From Paenirhodobacter hankyongi (GTDB taxonomy: Bacteria; Pseudomonadota; Alphaproteobacteria; Rhodobacterales; Rhodobacteraceae), in contig NZ_RCHI01000002.1 of the NCBI RefSeq assembly GCF_003664585.1, positions 124,001 through 188,000 of the forward strand: a stretch of DNA of 64,000 bases. Direction: 5' to 3'. The position numbers and the translations under genes are program-made. Below, piece by piece: positions 19,424 to 29,321 of the stretch (its first letter is position 1; each line of letters begins with the position of its first letter). A model generated the notes under the pieces. That model worked only from the letters and a program-made list of their open reading frames with translations. It had not been told where the DNA came from and did not search any database.

Positions 19424-20836
19424 ATGGCGAAGAAGAAGGACCTCGAGGACAAGGTCGAAAAGCTGAAGTCCAAGGTGAAGAAGCTGAAGACCGAGCTGGC
19501 CGATGTGGCCGGCGACGCGGGCGCGGTGGCCGCGGCGGTTCTGGGCGAGATCCGCGAGGAGATCGTCGAGAAGGCCAAGGCAAAGGTGAAGACGGCCAAC
19601 CCCGTCTCGCCGCTCGCCCCCGAGGCCTTCCCGGCGCTGCCGGTGATCGACGGCGTCGACTTCGCCGCCGCCGCCGCCGGTGTGCGCTATGCCGGGCGCA
19701 CCGACGTGATGCTCGCCCGCATCGCGCCAGGCTCGGCGATCGCCGGGGTGTTCACCACCTCCTCCACCCGCGCAGCCTGCGTGCTCGATTGCCAGGCGAA
19801 ACTGGCGGGCCCGGTGGACGAGACCGCGGGCGCCGCGATCATCGTCAACTCGGGCAATGCCAACGCCTTCACCGGCGCGCTTGGCCAGGCCTCGGTCGAT
19901 GCGGTGACCGGCGCCGTCGCCGAAGCGCTCGGCGTGCCGGCGGCGCGCGTCTTCTCCTCCTCGACCGGGGTGATCGGCGAGCCGCTGCCGCATGACCGCA
20001 TCGTCGCGGCGATCGACACGCTCAAGGCGGGCCTCAATGCCACCGGCATCGAGGCCGCGGCACGCGCGATCATGACCACCGACACCTTCCCGAAAGGCGC
20101 CACCGCCGAGATCGAGGGCGAGGGCGGCACGATCACGATCGCCGGCATCGCCAAGGGCTCGGGGATGATCGCGCCGAACATGGCGACGATGCTGGTCTAC
20201 ATCTTCACCGATGCGAAGATCTCGGCCGCAAATCTGCAGAAGATCCTGTCGCGCAACGTGGACGACACCTTCAACGCGATCACCGTCGACAGCGACACCT
20301 CGACCTCGGACGCGCTGATCCTCGCCGCCACCGGCCGTTCGGCCGCGGCCGAGATCGACGACCTGCGCTCGAAGACCGCGCATGCCTTCGAGGCGGCGCT
20401 GCGGGGCGTGATGCTCGATCTTGCGCAGCAGGTGGTGCGCGACGGCGAGGGCGCGACGAAGTTCGTCGAGGTCCGGGTCACCGGCGCCGAGACGCCCGAG
20501 GACGCGCACAAGGTCGCGATGTCGATCGCCAACTCGCCGCTGGTGAAGACCGCGCTTGCCGGCGAGGATGCGAACTGGGGCCGCGTGGTCGCCGCCGTCG
20601 GCAAGTCCGGCGCGAAGGCCGACCGCGACAAGCTGCGCATCGGCTTTGGCGACATGGTTCTGGCCGAGAACGGCTGGCGCGTGCCCGATTACGACGAGGC
20701 GGCGGCCTCGGCCTACATGAAGAACAAGGAGCTGGTGATCGCGGTCGATCTCGGCCTTGGCTCGGCGGCGAAGACGGTGTGGACCTGCGACCTGACGCAT
20801 CGCTACATCGACATCAACGCGGATTACCGCTCTTGA
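19424..20836 (+). CDS. argJ: Bifunctional ornithine acetyltransferase/N-acetylglutamate synthase with N-terminal coiled coil
   Basis: A 470-residue enzyme that recycles acetyl groups between N-acetylornithine and glutamate in arginine synthesis. The catalytic part starts near residue 61 (VSPLAPEAFPALPVIDGV) and includes the autoproteolysis site ATML with the nucleophilic threonine at about residue 255, GSGMIAPNMATML upstream and around it, and a normal C-terminus. The first roughly 58 residues are a Lys/Glu-rich heptad helix not expected in ArgJ, which is normally about 405-410 long. A strong GGAGGGGG ribosome site supports the ATG at 19424; a GTG at 19586 (residue 55) could start a standard-length form. 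mutT overlaps the stop codon. Confidence 0.95.
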   Translation: MAKKKDLEDKVEKLKSKVKKLKTELADVAGDAGAVAAAVLGEIREEIVEKAKAKVKTANPVSPLAPEAFPALPVIDGVDFAAAAAGVRYAGRTDVMLARIAPGSAIAGVFTTSSTRAACVLDCQAKLAGPVDETAGAAIIVNSGNANAFTGALGQASVDAVTGAVAEALGVPAARVFSSSTGVIGEPLPHDRIVAAIDTLKAGLNATGIEAAARAIMTTDTFPKGATAEIEGEGGTITIAGIAKGSGMIAPNMATMLVYIFTDAKISAANLQKILSRNVDDTFNAITVDSDTSTSDALILAATGRSAAAEIDDLRSKTAHAFEAALRGVMLDLAQQVVRDGEGATKFVEVRVTGAETPEDAHKVAMSIANSPLVKTALAGEDANWGRVVAAVGKSGAKADRDKLRIGFGDMVLAENGWRVPDYDEAAASAYMKNKELVIAVDLGLGSAAKTVWTCDLTHRYIDINADYRS

Positions 20837-21279
20837 GCGGCGGCTGCGGCCCCGAAGGCGCGCCGGCCCCGGTTTCCCCGGGGCGGGTGCTGCTTGTCTC
20901 CGCCGTCGCCCTGATCGACACCGACGGGCGCGTGCTTCTGGCACAGCGCCCGGCGGGCAAGTCGCTGGCCGGGCTGTGGGAATTTCCGGGCGGCAAGGTC
21001 GAACCCGGCGAGACACCCGAGGCGGCCCTCATCCGCGAATTGCGCGAGGAGCTCGGCATCGACACCTGGCACAGCTGCCTGGCGCCGCTGACCTTCGCCT
21101 CGCACAGCTACGAGGGCTTTCATCTGCTGATGCCGCTCTTCGCCTGTCGCCGCTGGGAGGGCACGCCCATGCCGCGCGAGGGCCAGGTGCTGAAATGGGT
21201 GCGGGCGCAGAACCTGCGCGACTATCCGATGCCGCCGGCAGACGAGCCGCTGATCCCGATCCTGCGCGACTGGCTCTGA
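20833..21279 (+). CDS. mutT: 8-oxo-dGTP diphosphatase MutT
   Basis: A NUDIX hydrolase of about 148 residues that cleans oxidised nucleotides from the pool. The NUDIX box runs GKVEPGETPEAALIRELREE followed by LGI, with WEFPGG just before it; the C-terminal EPLIPILRDWL is MutT-like. The frame is open into argJ. The likely start is TTG at 20833, which overlaps the argJ stop in TTGA; GTG at 20887 is the alternative. The argJ-mutT unit ends at an intrinsic terminator. Together with mutY at 7.3 kb, two of the three classical GO-system genes lie in this window. Confidence 0.9.
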   Translation: MSGGCGPEGAPAPVSPGRVLLVSAVALIDTDGRVLLAQRPAGKSLAGLWEFPGGKVEPGETPEAALIRELREELGIDTWHSCLAPLTFASHSYEGFHLLMPLFACRRWEGTPMPREGQVLKWVRAQNLRDYPMPPADEPLIPILRDWL

Positions 21280-21320
21280 CCGCTCCGGCCCCGCTTCACA
21301 TTTTGTCCAAAACGCATCCA

Positions 21321-21345
21321 AAGACCGCGAAAAGCGGTCTTTTTT
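21321..21345 (+). terminator. Terminator after argJ-mutT
   Basis: AAGACCGC, loop GAAAA, GCGGTCTT, then a T run: a classical rho-independent terminator about 40 bases after the mutT stop. Confidence 0.9.
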
Positions 21346-21406
21346 GTTTGCCAATTAACAATGTTCTGTGACAATGGGCCAGCATGAGAGATTTGGAGGA
21401 TATCTG

Positions 21407-21544
21407 ATGCTCCGCACCATCACGGTTGGAAGCTGCGTGTCCGTGCAGGGCACCTTCGAAATGCAACATGACGACGGCCGGGTCTCCGTCCGCGTCGACG
21501 GGCGTCTCTTTGTCGGGCGCCCCGTCACCCGCAAGGCCGACTGA
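21407..21544 (+). CDS. Small 45-residue protein
   Basis: An ATG at 21407 preceded by GGAGGA at the ideal distance opens a 45-residue frame beginning MLRTITVGSCVSVQGTF and ending GRPVTRKAD. It has alternating hydrophobic/polar residues (RVSVRVDGRLFVGRPV), suggesting a small beta-sheet protein. It is bounded by a terminator on each side and so is a monocistronic unit. I have a vague recollection of similar short proteins in Rhodobacteraceae, but no function can be given. Confidence 0.65.
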   Translation: MLRTITVGSCVSVQGTFEMQHDDGRVSVRVDGRLFVGRPVTRKAD

Positions 21545-21592
21545 GCGGCGCTTGCCGCAGCCTGTGCCGCGCACACCATTCACGGAAACGAA

Positions 21593-21617
21593 GAAGGGGG
21601 CCCACCGGGCCCCCTTC
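21593..21617. terminator. Bidirectional terminator between the small ORF and infB
   Basis: GAAGGGGGCCC, loop ACC, GGGCCCCCTTC dyad with T-containing tails on both strands. It lies between two convergent genes and can serve both. Confidence 0.75.
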
Positions 21618-21640
21618 GCATTTCGTGCGGCATCCTGCGA

Positions 21641-24175
21641 TTACAGGCTGCGCTCGACCTCTTCTCGTTCGAAGATTTCGATGACATCGCCGGGGCGAAC
21701 ATCGTCGTAATTCTCGAAGGCCATGCCGCATTCCTGGCCGGAGATGACTTCCTTCACCTCGTCCTTGAAGCGCTTGAGCGTCTTCAGCGTGCCCTCGTGG
21801 ATCACCACGTTGTCGCGCAGCAGGCGCACGCCCGCCGAGCGGCGTGCCACGCCCTCGGTGACGAGGCAGCCCGCGACCTTGCCGACGCCGGAGACCTTGA
21901 AGACCTCCTTGATCGTGGCATAGCCGATGAAGTTCTCGCGAACCTCGTTCTTCAGCAGGCCCGAGGCCGCCGCCTTGATGTCGTCGACCAGGTCATAGAT
22001 GATCGAGTAATAGCGGATCTCGACGCCCTTCTGGTTCGCCGCGGCACGGGCCGGGGCATTCGCACGGACGTTGAAGCCGATGACCGGCGCCTGGCTCGCC
22101 TCGGCCAGACCGATGTCGCTTTCGGTGATCGCGCCGACGCCGGAGTGGATGACGCGCACCCGCACCTCGTCGTTGCCGATCTTCTCGAGCGCCTGGACGA
22201 TCGCCTCGGCAGAGCCCTGCACGTCGGCCTTCACCACCACCGACAGCTCGGCCACGTTCTCGTCGGCCTTGGCCTTCGCCATCAGCTGCTCGAGCGTGGT
22301 CGCGGCCCCGGCGGCAGCGCGCTTGTCCTTGGCGGCCTTGATCCGGTAATCGGCGATCTCGCGGGCCTGCGCCTCGGTCTCGACGACGTTCAGGACGTCG
22401 CCCGCCTCGGGCGTGCCGTTGATGCCAAGCACTTCGACCGGAACCGACGGACCGGCCTCGTCGACGCGGTCACCCTTGTCGTTGATGAGCGCGCGGACCT
22501 TGCCCCACTGCTCGCCGACGACGAAGATGTCGCCCTTCTTCAGCGTGCCGTTCTGCACCAGGACGGTCGCGACCGGACCGCGGCCCACATCGAGCTTCGC
22601 CTCGATCACCGCACCCTGCGCCGCCCGGTTCGGGTTGGCGCGGAGTTCGAGGATCTCGGCCTGCAGCGCGATCGCCTCGAGCAGCGTATCAAGCCCCTTG
22701 CGGGTCTTGGCCGAGACCTCGACGGTCTGCACGTCGCCGCCCATCTCCTCGACGACAACCTCGTGCTGCAGCAGATCGGTGCGCACCTTCTGCGGGTTGG
22801 CAGAGGGCTTGTCGATCTTGTTGATCGCCACGATCATCGGCACCTTCGCAGCCTTGGCGTGGTTGATCGCCTCGATCGTCTGCGGCATCACCGCGTCATC
22901 CGCAGCGACGACCAGCACGACGATGTCAGTCACCTGCGCACCACGGGCCCGCATCGAGGTGAAGGCCGCGTGGCCGGGGGTGTCGAGGAAGGTCAGCACC
23001 GCCCCCGATTCCGTCGTCACCTGATAGGCACCGATGTGCTGCGTGATACCGCCGGCTTCGCCCGACACGACATTGGTCGAGCGGATCGCATCGAGCAGCG
23101 AGGTCTTGCCGTGGTCGACGTGGCCCATGATCGTGATGATCGGCGGGCGCGACTGCCGGTCCTCGTCCTTGTCCTCGACGGTGTCGATCACCTGCTCGAC
23201 GTCCGAATCCGAGACGCGAACGGCGTGGTGGCCGAATTCCTCGATCACCAGCTCCGCGGTGTCGGCGTCGATGGTCTGGTTGACGGTGACCATCATCCCC
23301 ATCTTCATCAGCACCTTGACGACATCCGCGGCGCGTTCGGCCATGCGGTTCGCCAGTTCGGAGACGACGATGGTCTCGGGCAGCTGCACGTCACGGGCCT
23401 GCTTCTCGGCCTTGTGGCCCATGCCCATGGCCTTCTGCCGCGCCTTCTCCTGCTTGCGCTTCATCGCCGCAAGAGAGCGCTGACGCCCGCCTTCGCCTTC
23501 CATCTCGCTCAGGCTGAGCTTGCCGGCGCGACGACCGTCGCCGCCCTTGCCCTTGCCGCGGCTGTCGCGATCCGTCGCGGTCGAGCGATCGTCACGGTCG
23601 CGGTCGGTCTTGCGCGGACCGGTGGCCGAAACGCCCTTGGTCGCGGCACGCGCGGCCGCAGCCTCGGCCGCGGCCGGATCGGCCGGGGTCTCGGGCTTCG
23701 GCGCAGGCTTCGCCCGGACCTCTTCCTTCTTCTTCTCGCGCAGTTCGGCCTCGCGGGCCTTGCGTTCCTCTTCCTCGGCCTTCAGGCGCAGCGCCTCTTC
23801 GCGCTCGCGTTCCTCGCGCTCCTTGGCCTCGATCTCGGCACGCCGGCGCTCGCGCTCTTCCTCGCGGGCCTTCTCATCAGCCTCGCGCTGCGCGGCTTCC
23901 TCGACCTCGCGGGCCTTCGCGGCCCGCAGAGCGGCGAGACGGCGTTCCATCTCGGCGTCGGAGATCCCGGCCGGGCGGCGCGACGGATCGCCCAGGTGCG
24001 CCTTGCCGGTCCCCTTCACGGGGGCTGCGGCTGCGGGTTTCGGCACCACCACCTTCTTGCGCTTGGTCTCGACCACGACATTCTTCGTGCGCCCGTGGCT
24101 GAAGCTCTGCTTCACCGAACCGGGTCGCGCGCCGCCACCAAGGCCGAGGGGTTTTTTGCCGTCCGTATCGCTCAT
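21641..24175 (-). CDS. infB: Translation initiation factor IF-2
   Basis: An 844-residue GTPase that brings initiator tRNA to the 30S subunit. The first 330 or so residues are a low-complexity charged linker, very rich in R/E/K/A. The G domain has [15 protein letters not shown] (G1), the DTPGHAAF box (G3) and NKIDKP (G4), followed by domains II-IV and the usual C-terminus with [14 protein letters not shown]. The ATG overlaps the ylxR stop in ATGA, so translation is coupled. It is the last gene of the rimP-nusA-ylxR-infB operon. Confidence 0.98.
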   Translation of the reverse strand: MSDTDGKKPLGLGGGARPGSVKQSFSHGRTKNVVVETKRKKVVVPKPAAAAPVKGTGKAHLGDPSRRPAGISDAEMERRLAALRAAKAREVEEAAQREADEKAREEERERRRAEIEAKEREEREREEALRLKAEEEERKAREAELREKKKEEVRAKPAPKPETPADPAAAEAAAARAATKGVSATGPRKTDRDRDDRSTATDRDSRGKGKGGDGRRAGKLSLSEMEGEGGRQRSLAAMKRKQEKARQKAMGMGHKAEKQARDVQLPETIVVSELANRMAERAADVVKVLMKMGMMVTVNQTIDADTAELVIEEFGHHAVRVSDSDVEQVIDTVEDKDEDRQSRPPIITIMGHVDHGKTSLLDAIRSTNVVSGEAGGITQHIGAYQVTTESGAVLTFLDTPGHAAFTSMRARGAQVTDIVVLVVAADDAVMPQTIEAINHAKAAKVPMIVAINKIDKPSANPQKVRTDLLQHEVVVEEMGGDVQTVEVSAKTRKGLDTLLEAIALQAEILELRANPNRAAQGAVIEAKLDVGRGPVATVLVQNGTLKKGDIFVVGEQWGKVRALINDKGDRVDEAGPSVPVEVLGINGTPEAGDVLNVVETEAQAREIADYRIKAAKDKRAAAGAATTLEQLMAKAKADENVAELSVVVKADVQGSAEAIVQALEKIGNDEVRVRVIHSGVGAITESDIGLAEASQAPVIGFNVRANAPARAAANQKGVEIRYYSIIYDLVDDIKAAASGLLKNEVRENFIGYATIKEVFKVSGVGKVAGCLVTEGVARRSAGVRLLRDNVVIHEGTLKTLKRFKDEVKEVISGQECGMAFENYDDVRPGDVIEIFEREEVERSL

Positions 24176-24801
24176 GCCGTCTTACTATCCTTCATGGCGG
24201 TCTTGCCGCCGTCCTGCCTGCGCAACCCCGCAAGCCTTGCCGCTTCTCTAATCACACGAGGGGTGAGTCCGCCAGCCGCAAGCGCGCCGTGTATCGCATG
24301 ATCGCGGCCGAAAGCCAAACCCAATTCCGAGGAGGTCAGGCAGCCAAACCAGCGCCCGCCCTCCGGTGTCCAGAGCTTGCCCTTGCCGCGCTCCGATCCA
24401 TCGGAGGCTTGCAGGAGGACTTTCGCCTTGCCGTCGGCAAGCCAGCCCTTGACCTTCTCGAATCCGACGACAGCTCCGCCGGCCTTCCTCGCCAGAGAAA
24501 TAAGCTCAACCACGCGATGCGCAAGCCCTTCCTCGACCATGTCGGCAAGGTTTTCAGGCACCCGCACCTGCGCCCTGGCCGCGCGGGCGAACAATCCCTT
24601 CGCCGCGGCCTTCTCGATGACCTCCCGATCGGAGGTCACCCAGATCCCCCGGCCCGGCAGCTTTTCCGCCAGGTCCGGGAAGATCGTGCCATCGGGGCCG
24701 ACGACGAAACGCACAAGCCCCGGCTTGGGCTGCACGTCACCCGTGACGATGCAGCGCCGTTCCGGCCGCTCGTTTTCCTTTTCCCGGCCCCCGCGGCTCA
24801 T
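24172..24801 (-). CDS. YlxR-like RNA-binding protein (DUF448) with L7Ae-like C-terminal domain
   Basis: A 209-residue protein of the operon between nusA and infB. The N-terminal DUF448/YlxR part has [20 protein letters not shown] and LPGRGIWV. The second half ([33 protein letters not shown], residues about 95-130) resembles an L7Ae/YlxQ-type RNA-binding domain, so the single protein combines the ylxR and ylxQ roles of Firmicutes, a fusion that is common in alphaproteobacteria. The ATG at 24801 starts right after the nusA stop. The longer frame upstream is a nusA overlap. Confidence 0.88.
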   Translation of the reverse strand: MSRGGREKENERPERRCIVTGDVQPKPGLVRFVVGPDGTIFPDLAEKLPGRGIWVTSDREVIEKAAAKGLFARAARAQVRVPENLADMVEEGLAHRVVELISLARKAGGAVVGFEKVKGWLADGKAKVLLQASDGSERGKGKLWTPEGGRWFGCLTSSELGLAFGRDHAIHGALAAGGLTPRVIREAARLAGLRRQDGGKTAMKDSKTA

Positions 24802-24802
24802 C

Positions 24803-26407
24803 TTACTCCTCGACCTCCTCTTCCGACTCCTCGGGCTCTTCGGCGAGCTCCGACGGGTCGACCCAGCCAAGCTGGATGCGTGCGGTCATGATCATGCTCT
24901 GCGCGTCCTCGAGGCTCACGCCGAACTTCTCGAGAATGCCCTCGTCCTTGACGCGGGCGCCGTTCACCGTGGTCCAGCCACCGGCAAGTTCCCAGTCGGC
25001 GCAGGTGGCGAAGTCCTCGAGCGTCTTGACGTCGTCCTTGGCCAGCGCCTCGATCATCTGCGGCGTCAGCCCGTCGAAGTCAAAGAGCGACTGCTCGACA
25101 CCCAGAGCCTTGGCGGCCTCGATGGCCTTGCGGTTCTGTTCCTCGATGTAGTCGCGGGCGCGCGCCTGCAGCTCCTCGGCGGTGCCTTCGTCCACACCCT
25201 CGATCGACAGCAGCTCGTCGAGATCGACATAGGCCACTTCCTCGAGGTTGGTGAAGCCCTCGGCCACCAGCAGCTGGGCGAAGAACTCGTCCAGATCCAG
25301 CGCATCGACGAAGAGCTTGGTGCGCTCGGCGAACTCGGCCTGACGACGCTGCGATTCCTCGGCCTCGGTCAGGATGTCGATATCCAGCCCGGTCAGCTGC
25401 GAGGCAAGGCGCACGTTCTGGCCGCGACGGCCGATGGCGAGCGACAACTGCTCGTCGGGCACCACGACCTCGATCTTGCCGGCGTCCTCGTCGACGACCA
25501 CCTTCGACACTTCGGCCGGCTGCAGCGCGTTCACCAGGAACGTCGCCTGATCCTCGTTCCACGGGATGATGTCGATCTTCTCGCCCTGCAGCTCGCCCAC
25601 CACGGCCTGCACGCGCGAACCGCGCATGCCGACGCAGGCGCCGACCGGGTCGATCGAGTTGTCATGGCTGAGCACGGCGATCTTGGCGCGCGAGCCCGGG
25701 TCGCGCGCGACGGCCTTGATCTCGATGATGCCGTCATAGATTTCCGGCACTTCCATCTTGAACAGTTCCGCCATGAACTGCGGATCGGTGCGGCTGAGGA
25801 AGATCTGCGGCCCGCGGGTCTCGCGGCGCACATCCTTCACATAGGCGCGGATGCGGTCGTTCGGGCGATAGCTCTCGCGGCCGATCTTCTCGTTGCGGCG
25901 CAGGATCGCCTCGCCACGGCCGACATCGACGATGATGTTGCCGTATTCCTCGCGCTTGACCACGCCGTTGATGATCGTGCCCTTGCGCTCCTTGAACTCG
26001 TCGAACTGACGATCGCGCTCGGCCTCGCGCACGCGCTGCAAGATCACCTGCTTGGCCGACTGCGCCGCGATGCGGCCCAGATCGACCGGTGGCACCTCGT
26101 CGATGATCTCGTCACCGATCTCGGGATCACGCTTGTACTGCTTCGCCTGGGCGACGGTCAGCTGCGCCTGATAGTTCTCGACCTCTTCATCGGCCACGAC
26201 CGTGCGCACGCGGGTGAAGGTGGCGCGCCCCGTCTTGCGGTCGATGTGGACGCGGATGTCCATCTCGCTGCCGTAGCGCGACTTTGCCGCCCGCGCGAGG
26301 CTGTCCTCCATCGCCTGGATCACCAGATCCGGGTCGATCATCTTCTCGCGCGCGACGGCTTCGGCCGTCTGCAGCAGTTCGAGCTGGTTGGCAGAGGTGA
26401 TTGCCAT
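24803..26407 (-). CDS. nusA: Transcription termination/antitermination factor NusA
   Basis: A 534-residue RNA polymerase accessory factor acting in pausing, termination and antitermination. The order is an N-terminal polymerase-binding domain ([20 protein letters not shown]), an S1 domain (about 135-200), KH1 and KH2 ([40 protein letters not shown]), then helix-hairpin-helix-like acidic repeats and a final glutamate-rich tail. It starts three bases after the rimP stop. In other bacteria NusA can regulate its own operon, which is relevant to the hairpin in the rimP leader. Confidence 0.97.
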   Translation of the reverse strand: MAITSANQLELLQTAEAVAREKMIDPDLVIQAMEDSLARAAKSRYGSEMDIRVHIDRKTGRATFTRVRTVVADEEVENYQAQLTVAQAKQYKRDPEIGDEIIDEVPPVDLGRIAAQSAKQVILQRVREAERDRQFDEFKERKGTIINGVVKREEYGNIIVDVGRGEAILRRNEKIGRESYRPNDRIRAYVKDVRRETRGPQIFLSRTDPQFMAELFKMEVPEIYDGIIEIKAVARDPGSRAKIAVLSHDNSIDPVGACVGMRGSRVQAVVGELQGEKIDIIPWNEDQATFLVNALQPAEVSKVVVDEDAGKIEVVVPDEQLSLAIGRRGQNVRLASQLTGLDIDILTEAEESQRRQAEFAERTKLFVDALDLDEFFAQLLVAEGFTNLEEVAYVDLDELLSIEGVDEGTAEELQARARDYIEEQNRKAIEAAKALGVEQSLFDFDGLTPQMIEALAKDDVKTLEDFATCADWELAGGWTTVNGARVKDEGILEKFGVSLEDAQSMIMTARIQLGWVDPSELAEEPEESEEEVEE

Positions 26408-26410
26408 CTC

Positions 26411-27007
26411 TCAGATCTCCTCGTCGGGGGAATTCGTGTCGTCTTCTTCTTCGATCTCGTCGAACTTCGTCTCGTCGAGCGTGCCGTCGGCCTTCTTCTG
26501 CCGCAGCATCTCCTCGATCAGCTCGTCGGTCAGCACGAGCTTGGCGTCCGACAGCCAGTCGAACTGCAGCCCGATGGTGACCATCTCGCCCTTCTCCTCG
26601 ATCTCGACCAGCACCTCGTCGCCCTCGGTGCCACGCAGGATGCCCTTGAAGCGCTTGCGCCCGTCGATCTGCTCGAAGGTCTCAAGACGCGCCTCGTAGC
26701 CCTCCCAGACATCGAAGTCCTTCAGCCGGGTCAGCGGCCGGTCGATGCCGGGCGAGGAGACCTCGAGCGTGTATTGGTCCTCGATCGGGTCCTCGACGTC
26801 GAGCACGGCCGAGACCGCGGTCGAGATTGCGGCGCAATCGTCAACGACGATGCCGCCCTCGGGCCGGTCCGCCATGATCTGCAGCAGCGGGTGGCGCCCG
26901 CCCTGCAGCCGCAGGCGGACAAGCTCGAAGCCCAGCCCCTCGATCACGGGGGAGACGATCTCGGCAAGACGCCGGTCGATCGCGGTCTTGGCGATCAGGT
27001 CGGTCAT
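26411..27007 (-). CDS. rimP: Ribosome maturation factor RimP
   Basis: A 198-residue protein needed for 30S subunit maturation. The N-terminal alpha/beta domain includes [12 protein letters not shown] and the acidic cluster in [20 protein letters not shown]; the family signature SSPGIDRPL follows; then a C-terminal SH3-like beta domain and an acidic tail that is a little longer than in E. coli RimP. It is the first gene of the operon; an AGAGGATCGGAAC sequence precedes the ATG. The leader holds a terminator-like hairpin that ends about 25 bases before the start codon. Confidence 0.95.
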   Translation of the reverse strand: MTDLIAKTAIDRRLAEIVSPVIEGLGFELVRLRLQGGRHPLLQIMADRPEGGIVVDDCAAISTAVSAVLDVEDPIEDQYTLEVSSPGIDRPLTRLKDFDVWEGYEARLETFEQIDGRKRFKGILRGTEGDEVLVEIEEKGEMVTIGLQFDWLSDAKLVLTDELIEEMLRQKKADGTLDETKFDEIEEEDDTNSPDEEI

Positions 27008-27025
27008 GTTCCGATCCTCTGAATA

Positions 27026-27051
27026 ACAAAAAACGGGCCGAAGCGGCCCGT
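27026..27051 (-). terminator. Terminator-like hairpin in the rimP leader
   Basis: The minus strand reads ACGGGCCGCTTCGGCCCGT followed by TTTTTG. It could end TerC transcripts, but because a promoter-like sequence lies between it and terC, it may instead act as an attenuator for rimP-nusA-ylxR-infB. Confidence 0.8.
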
Positions 27052-27104
27052 CACACTTCTCCGGTGGGCGTCAGGTTTGGACCCCGGCGCGCCGCTGTTG
27101 AGAA

Positions 27105-27136
27105 GCCATATAGGGCAAACGCCCCGAGTCTGCAAG
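27105..27136 (-). promoter_or_regulatory. Candidate promoter of the rimP-nusA-ylxR-infB operon
   Basis: On the minus strand CTTG (-35), an 18-base spacer and CCTATATGGC (-10). It lies just after the terC stop and about 100 bases before rimP. The design matches the dnaK and hslO promoters except for the final base of the -10 extension, so housekeeping sigma is also possible. Confidence 0.5.
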
Positions 27137-27140
27137 CGTT

Positions 27141-28118
27141 TCACGCCGGGCGCCCCGTGCGGGTGCGCAACAGCGAGGTCACGACGCCGGTGGCGAGGAT
27201 CGCGACGGTGATGCCAAGCGACCAGACCGGCGGGAATTTCTCCCAGCCCATCAGGTCGGCCACGAACATCTTCGAGCCGATGAAGACCAGCAGGATCGCC
27301 AGCGCATATTTGAGATAGGCGAAGCGGTGCAGGATCGCCGACAGCGCGAAATAGAGCGCGCGCAGGCCGAGCACCGCGAAGATGTTCGAGGTGTAGACCA
27401 CGAAGGGATCGGTGGTGATGGTGAACACCGCCGGCACCGAGTCGACCGCGAAGATGATATCGGCGAACTCGATCATCAGCAGCGCAAGGAGCAGCGGCGT
27501 GGCGTGGCGCACGATCCGCCCCGTCCGGTCCGGCTGTTTCACGGTGAAGGCATGCCCCTCGATCCGGTCGGTGACCGGCAGCACCCGGCGCAGCAGCTTC
27601 AGCAGCGGGTTGTTCGACAGGTCCGGATGCGCCTCCTCGCGGGTGAACAGCATCTTGACGCCGGTCAGCATCAGGAAGACGGCAAAAAGATACAGAACCC
27701 AATGATATTGCGCGACGATCGCCGCACCGAAGCCGATCATCAGCCCACGCAGCACGATCACGCCGAGGATGCCCCAGAACAGGACCCGGTGCTGATATTG
27801 CCGCGGTATGCGGAAAAAGCCGAAGATCAGCGCGATGACGAAGATGTTGTCGAGCGCGAGCGTCTTCTCGACGACGAAGGCGGTCACGTAATCAGCCGTC
27901 GCCTCCGCCCCCTTGAGAAACCAGACGAAGCCCGCGAAGGACAGGCCAAGCGTGATGTAAAGCGCCGACATCCGCAGGCTTTCGGCAACGCCGATCTCGT
28001 GATCGGTGCGGTTCAGAACGCCCAGATCCAGCACGAGAAGTGCCAGAACCAGAGCAAGAAAGACGAGCCACATCCAGACCGGAGTGCCCAGGAACGCAAA
28101 GAGAAGGAATTCCACCAT
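27141..28118 (-). CDS. TerC-family integral membrane protein
   Basis: A 325-residue polytopic membrane protein of the TerC/Alx group, whose members are linked to tellurite resistance, alkaline response or manganese export. Multiple hydrophobic segments are visible (MWLVFLALVLALLVLDLGVL; FAGFVWFLKG; IFVIALIFGFFRIP; LLLALLMIEFADIIFAVDSV; FAYLKYALAILLVFIGSKMF). The acidic residues in EFADIIFAVDSVPA and in EKTLALDNIFV are family hallmarks that probably bind metal. The ATG at 28118 starts the first hydrophobic segment; the frame extends upstream without a better start. Substrate cannot be decided from sequence. Confidence 0.9.
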   Translation of the reverse strand: MVEFLLFAFLGTPVWMWLVFLALVLALLVLDLGVLNRTDHEIGVAESLRMSALYITLGLSFAGFVWFLKGAEATADYVTAFVVEKTLALDNIFVIALIFGFFRIPRQYQHRVLFWGILGVIVLRGLMIGFGAAIVAQYHWVLYLFAVFLMLTGVKMLFTREEAHPDLSNNPLLKLLRRVLPVTDRIEGHAFTVKQPDRTGRIVRHATPLLLALLMIEFADIIFAVDSVPAVFTITTDPFVVYTSNIFAVLGLRALYFALSAILHRFAYLKYALAILLVFIGSKMFVADLMGWEKFPPVWSLGITVAILATGVVTSLLRTRTGRPA

Positions 28119-28285
28119 GACCTCGTGTTGCAACGCGCCGAGGTCGACCGTGCCACCGGGCCGACATCGAGCGCACTCGATGCGGTCCGACATCGCGTCT
28201 CACAGGAAACGCCAGAGGGGCCCGGCCCGCCGGAAACAGATGGGAAGCCGCCATGGACTTTCAAGAGGTCGTGATCGGCTTGCTC

Positions 28286-29254
28286 TCAGCGCATCCGGTC
28301 CATCGCCGCGACCAGCGCCGAGGCGATGCCGGGCTCGCTCAGCGCGTGGCCGGCGGCGGGCACCATGCGCAGCTCGGCCCGGTCCCAGCCCTGCGCCAGC
28401 CGCCAGGCCGAGACCGGCGGGCAGATCATGTCCATCCGCCCCTGCACGATCATCGCCGGAATGTGCGCGATGCGGCTGCGGTCGCGGAGGATCTGGCCGT
28501 CTTCCTCGAGGAAGGCGCCATGGGTGAAATAGTGGTTCTCGAGCCGCGCGAAGGCGCGGGCGTAATCGGCCGGGGCCTCGCCCGGGAACCCGTCGTAATC
28601 CACCGAGGCAAGGGCATTTTCCCACATCGCCCAGTGCCGGCCGAAGCGTGCCTCCTCGGCGTAATCGCCCGAGAAGAGGCGCTTGTGATAGGCCGCGATC
28701 AGGTCGCCGCGCTCATCCTCCGGGATCGGCCGGGTGAAGCGCTCCCACAGGTCGGGGAAGAACTGCCCCGCGCCGCCGCCATAGAACCAGTCGAGCTCGC
28801 TGCGCATGGCGAGGAACACCCCGCGCAGCACCAGCGCATCGACCCGCTCGGGATGGGTCTCGGCATAAAGCAGCGACAGCGTCGCCCCCCAGCTGCCGCC
28901 GAAGACGATCCAGCTGCGCAGCCCGAGGGCGAGGCGGATCTTCTCCATGTCGGCGACCAGATCCCAGCTGGTGTTCCTTGTCACCGAGGCATGCGGGCGC
29001 GACAGACCGCAGCCGCGCTGGTCGAACAGAATCACCCGGTAATGCGCCGGATCGAAGAACCGCCGCATCGCCGGGCTGCACCCGCCCCCCGGCCCGCCGT
29101 GACACACCACCACCGGGCGCCCCTGCGGATGGCCCGATTGCTCGACATAGATCCGGTGGCCATCGCCCACGTCGAGCATGCGCTGGTCGAAGGGCTCGAC
29201 CGGCGGGTAGAGAAAGGCGCCGGCTGCGCGTTTTTGCCCTGCGTTTCTATCCAT
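28286..29254 (-). CDS. pip: Proline iminopeptidase
   Basis: A 322-residue alpha/beta-hydrolase that releases N-terminal proline from peptides. The opening [24 protein letters not shown], the oxyanion region HGGPGGG, the DQRGCGLS segment and the nucleophile elbow GGSWGAT (serine in GxSxG) are typical; the distal catalytic Asp (GRMDMICPP) and His ([10 protein letters not shown]) are present. The ATG at 29254 matches family N-termini; the upstream extension of the frame overlaps the divergent ubiG region and is rejected. Confidence 0.93.
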   Translation of the reverse strand: MDRNAGQKRAAGAFLYPPVEPFDQRMLDVGDGHRIYVEQSGHPQGRPVVVCHGGPGGGCSPAMRRFFDPAHYRVILFDQRGCGLSRPHASVTRNTSWDLVADMEKIRLALGLRSWIVFGGSWGATLSLLYAETHPERVDALVLRGVFLAMRSELDWFYGGGAGQFFPDLWERFTRPIPEDERGDLIAAYHKRLFSGDYAEEARFGRHWAMWENALASVDYDGFPGEAPADYARAFARLENHYFTHGAFLEEDGQILRDRSRIAHIPAMIVQGRMDMICPPVSAWRLAQGWDRAELRMVPAAGHALSEPGIASALVAAMDRMR

Positions 29255-29321
29255 GATCCGACTATATAACGGCTCAGCTCCGCCCGCCACGGGGGAGGCG
29301 CAAGGAATGACGGAGGACGGC

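Noticed and set aside
21797-24301. Long antisense frame over infB
   Set aside because: Shadow of the infB coding sequence.
24377-27022. Long antisense frame over ylxR, nusA and rimP
   Set aside because: Runs through three well-supported genes on the other strand; no protein family recognised.
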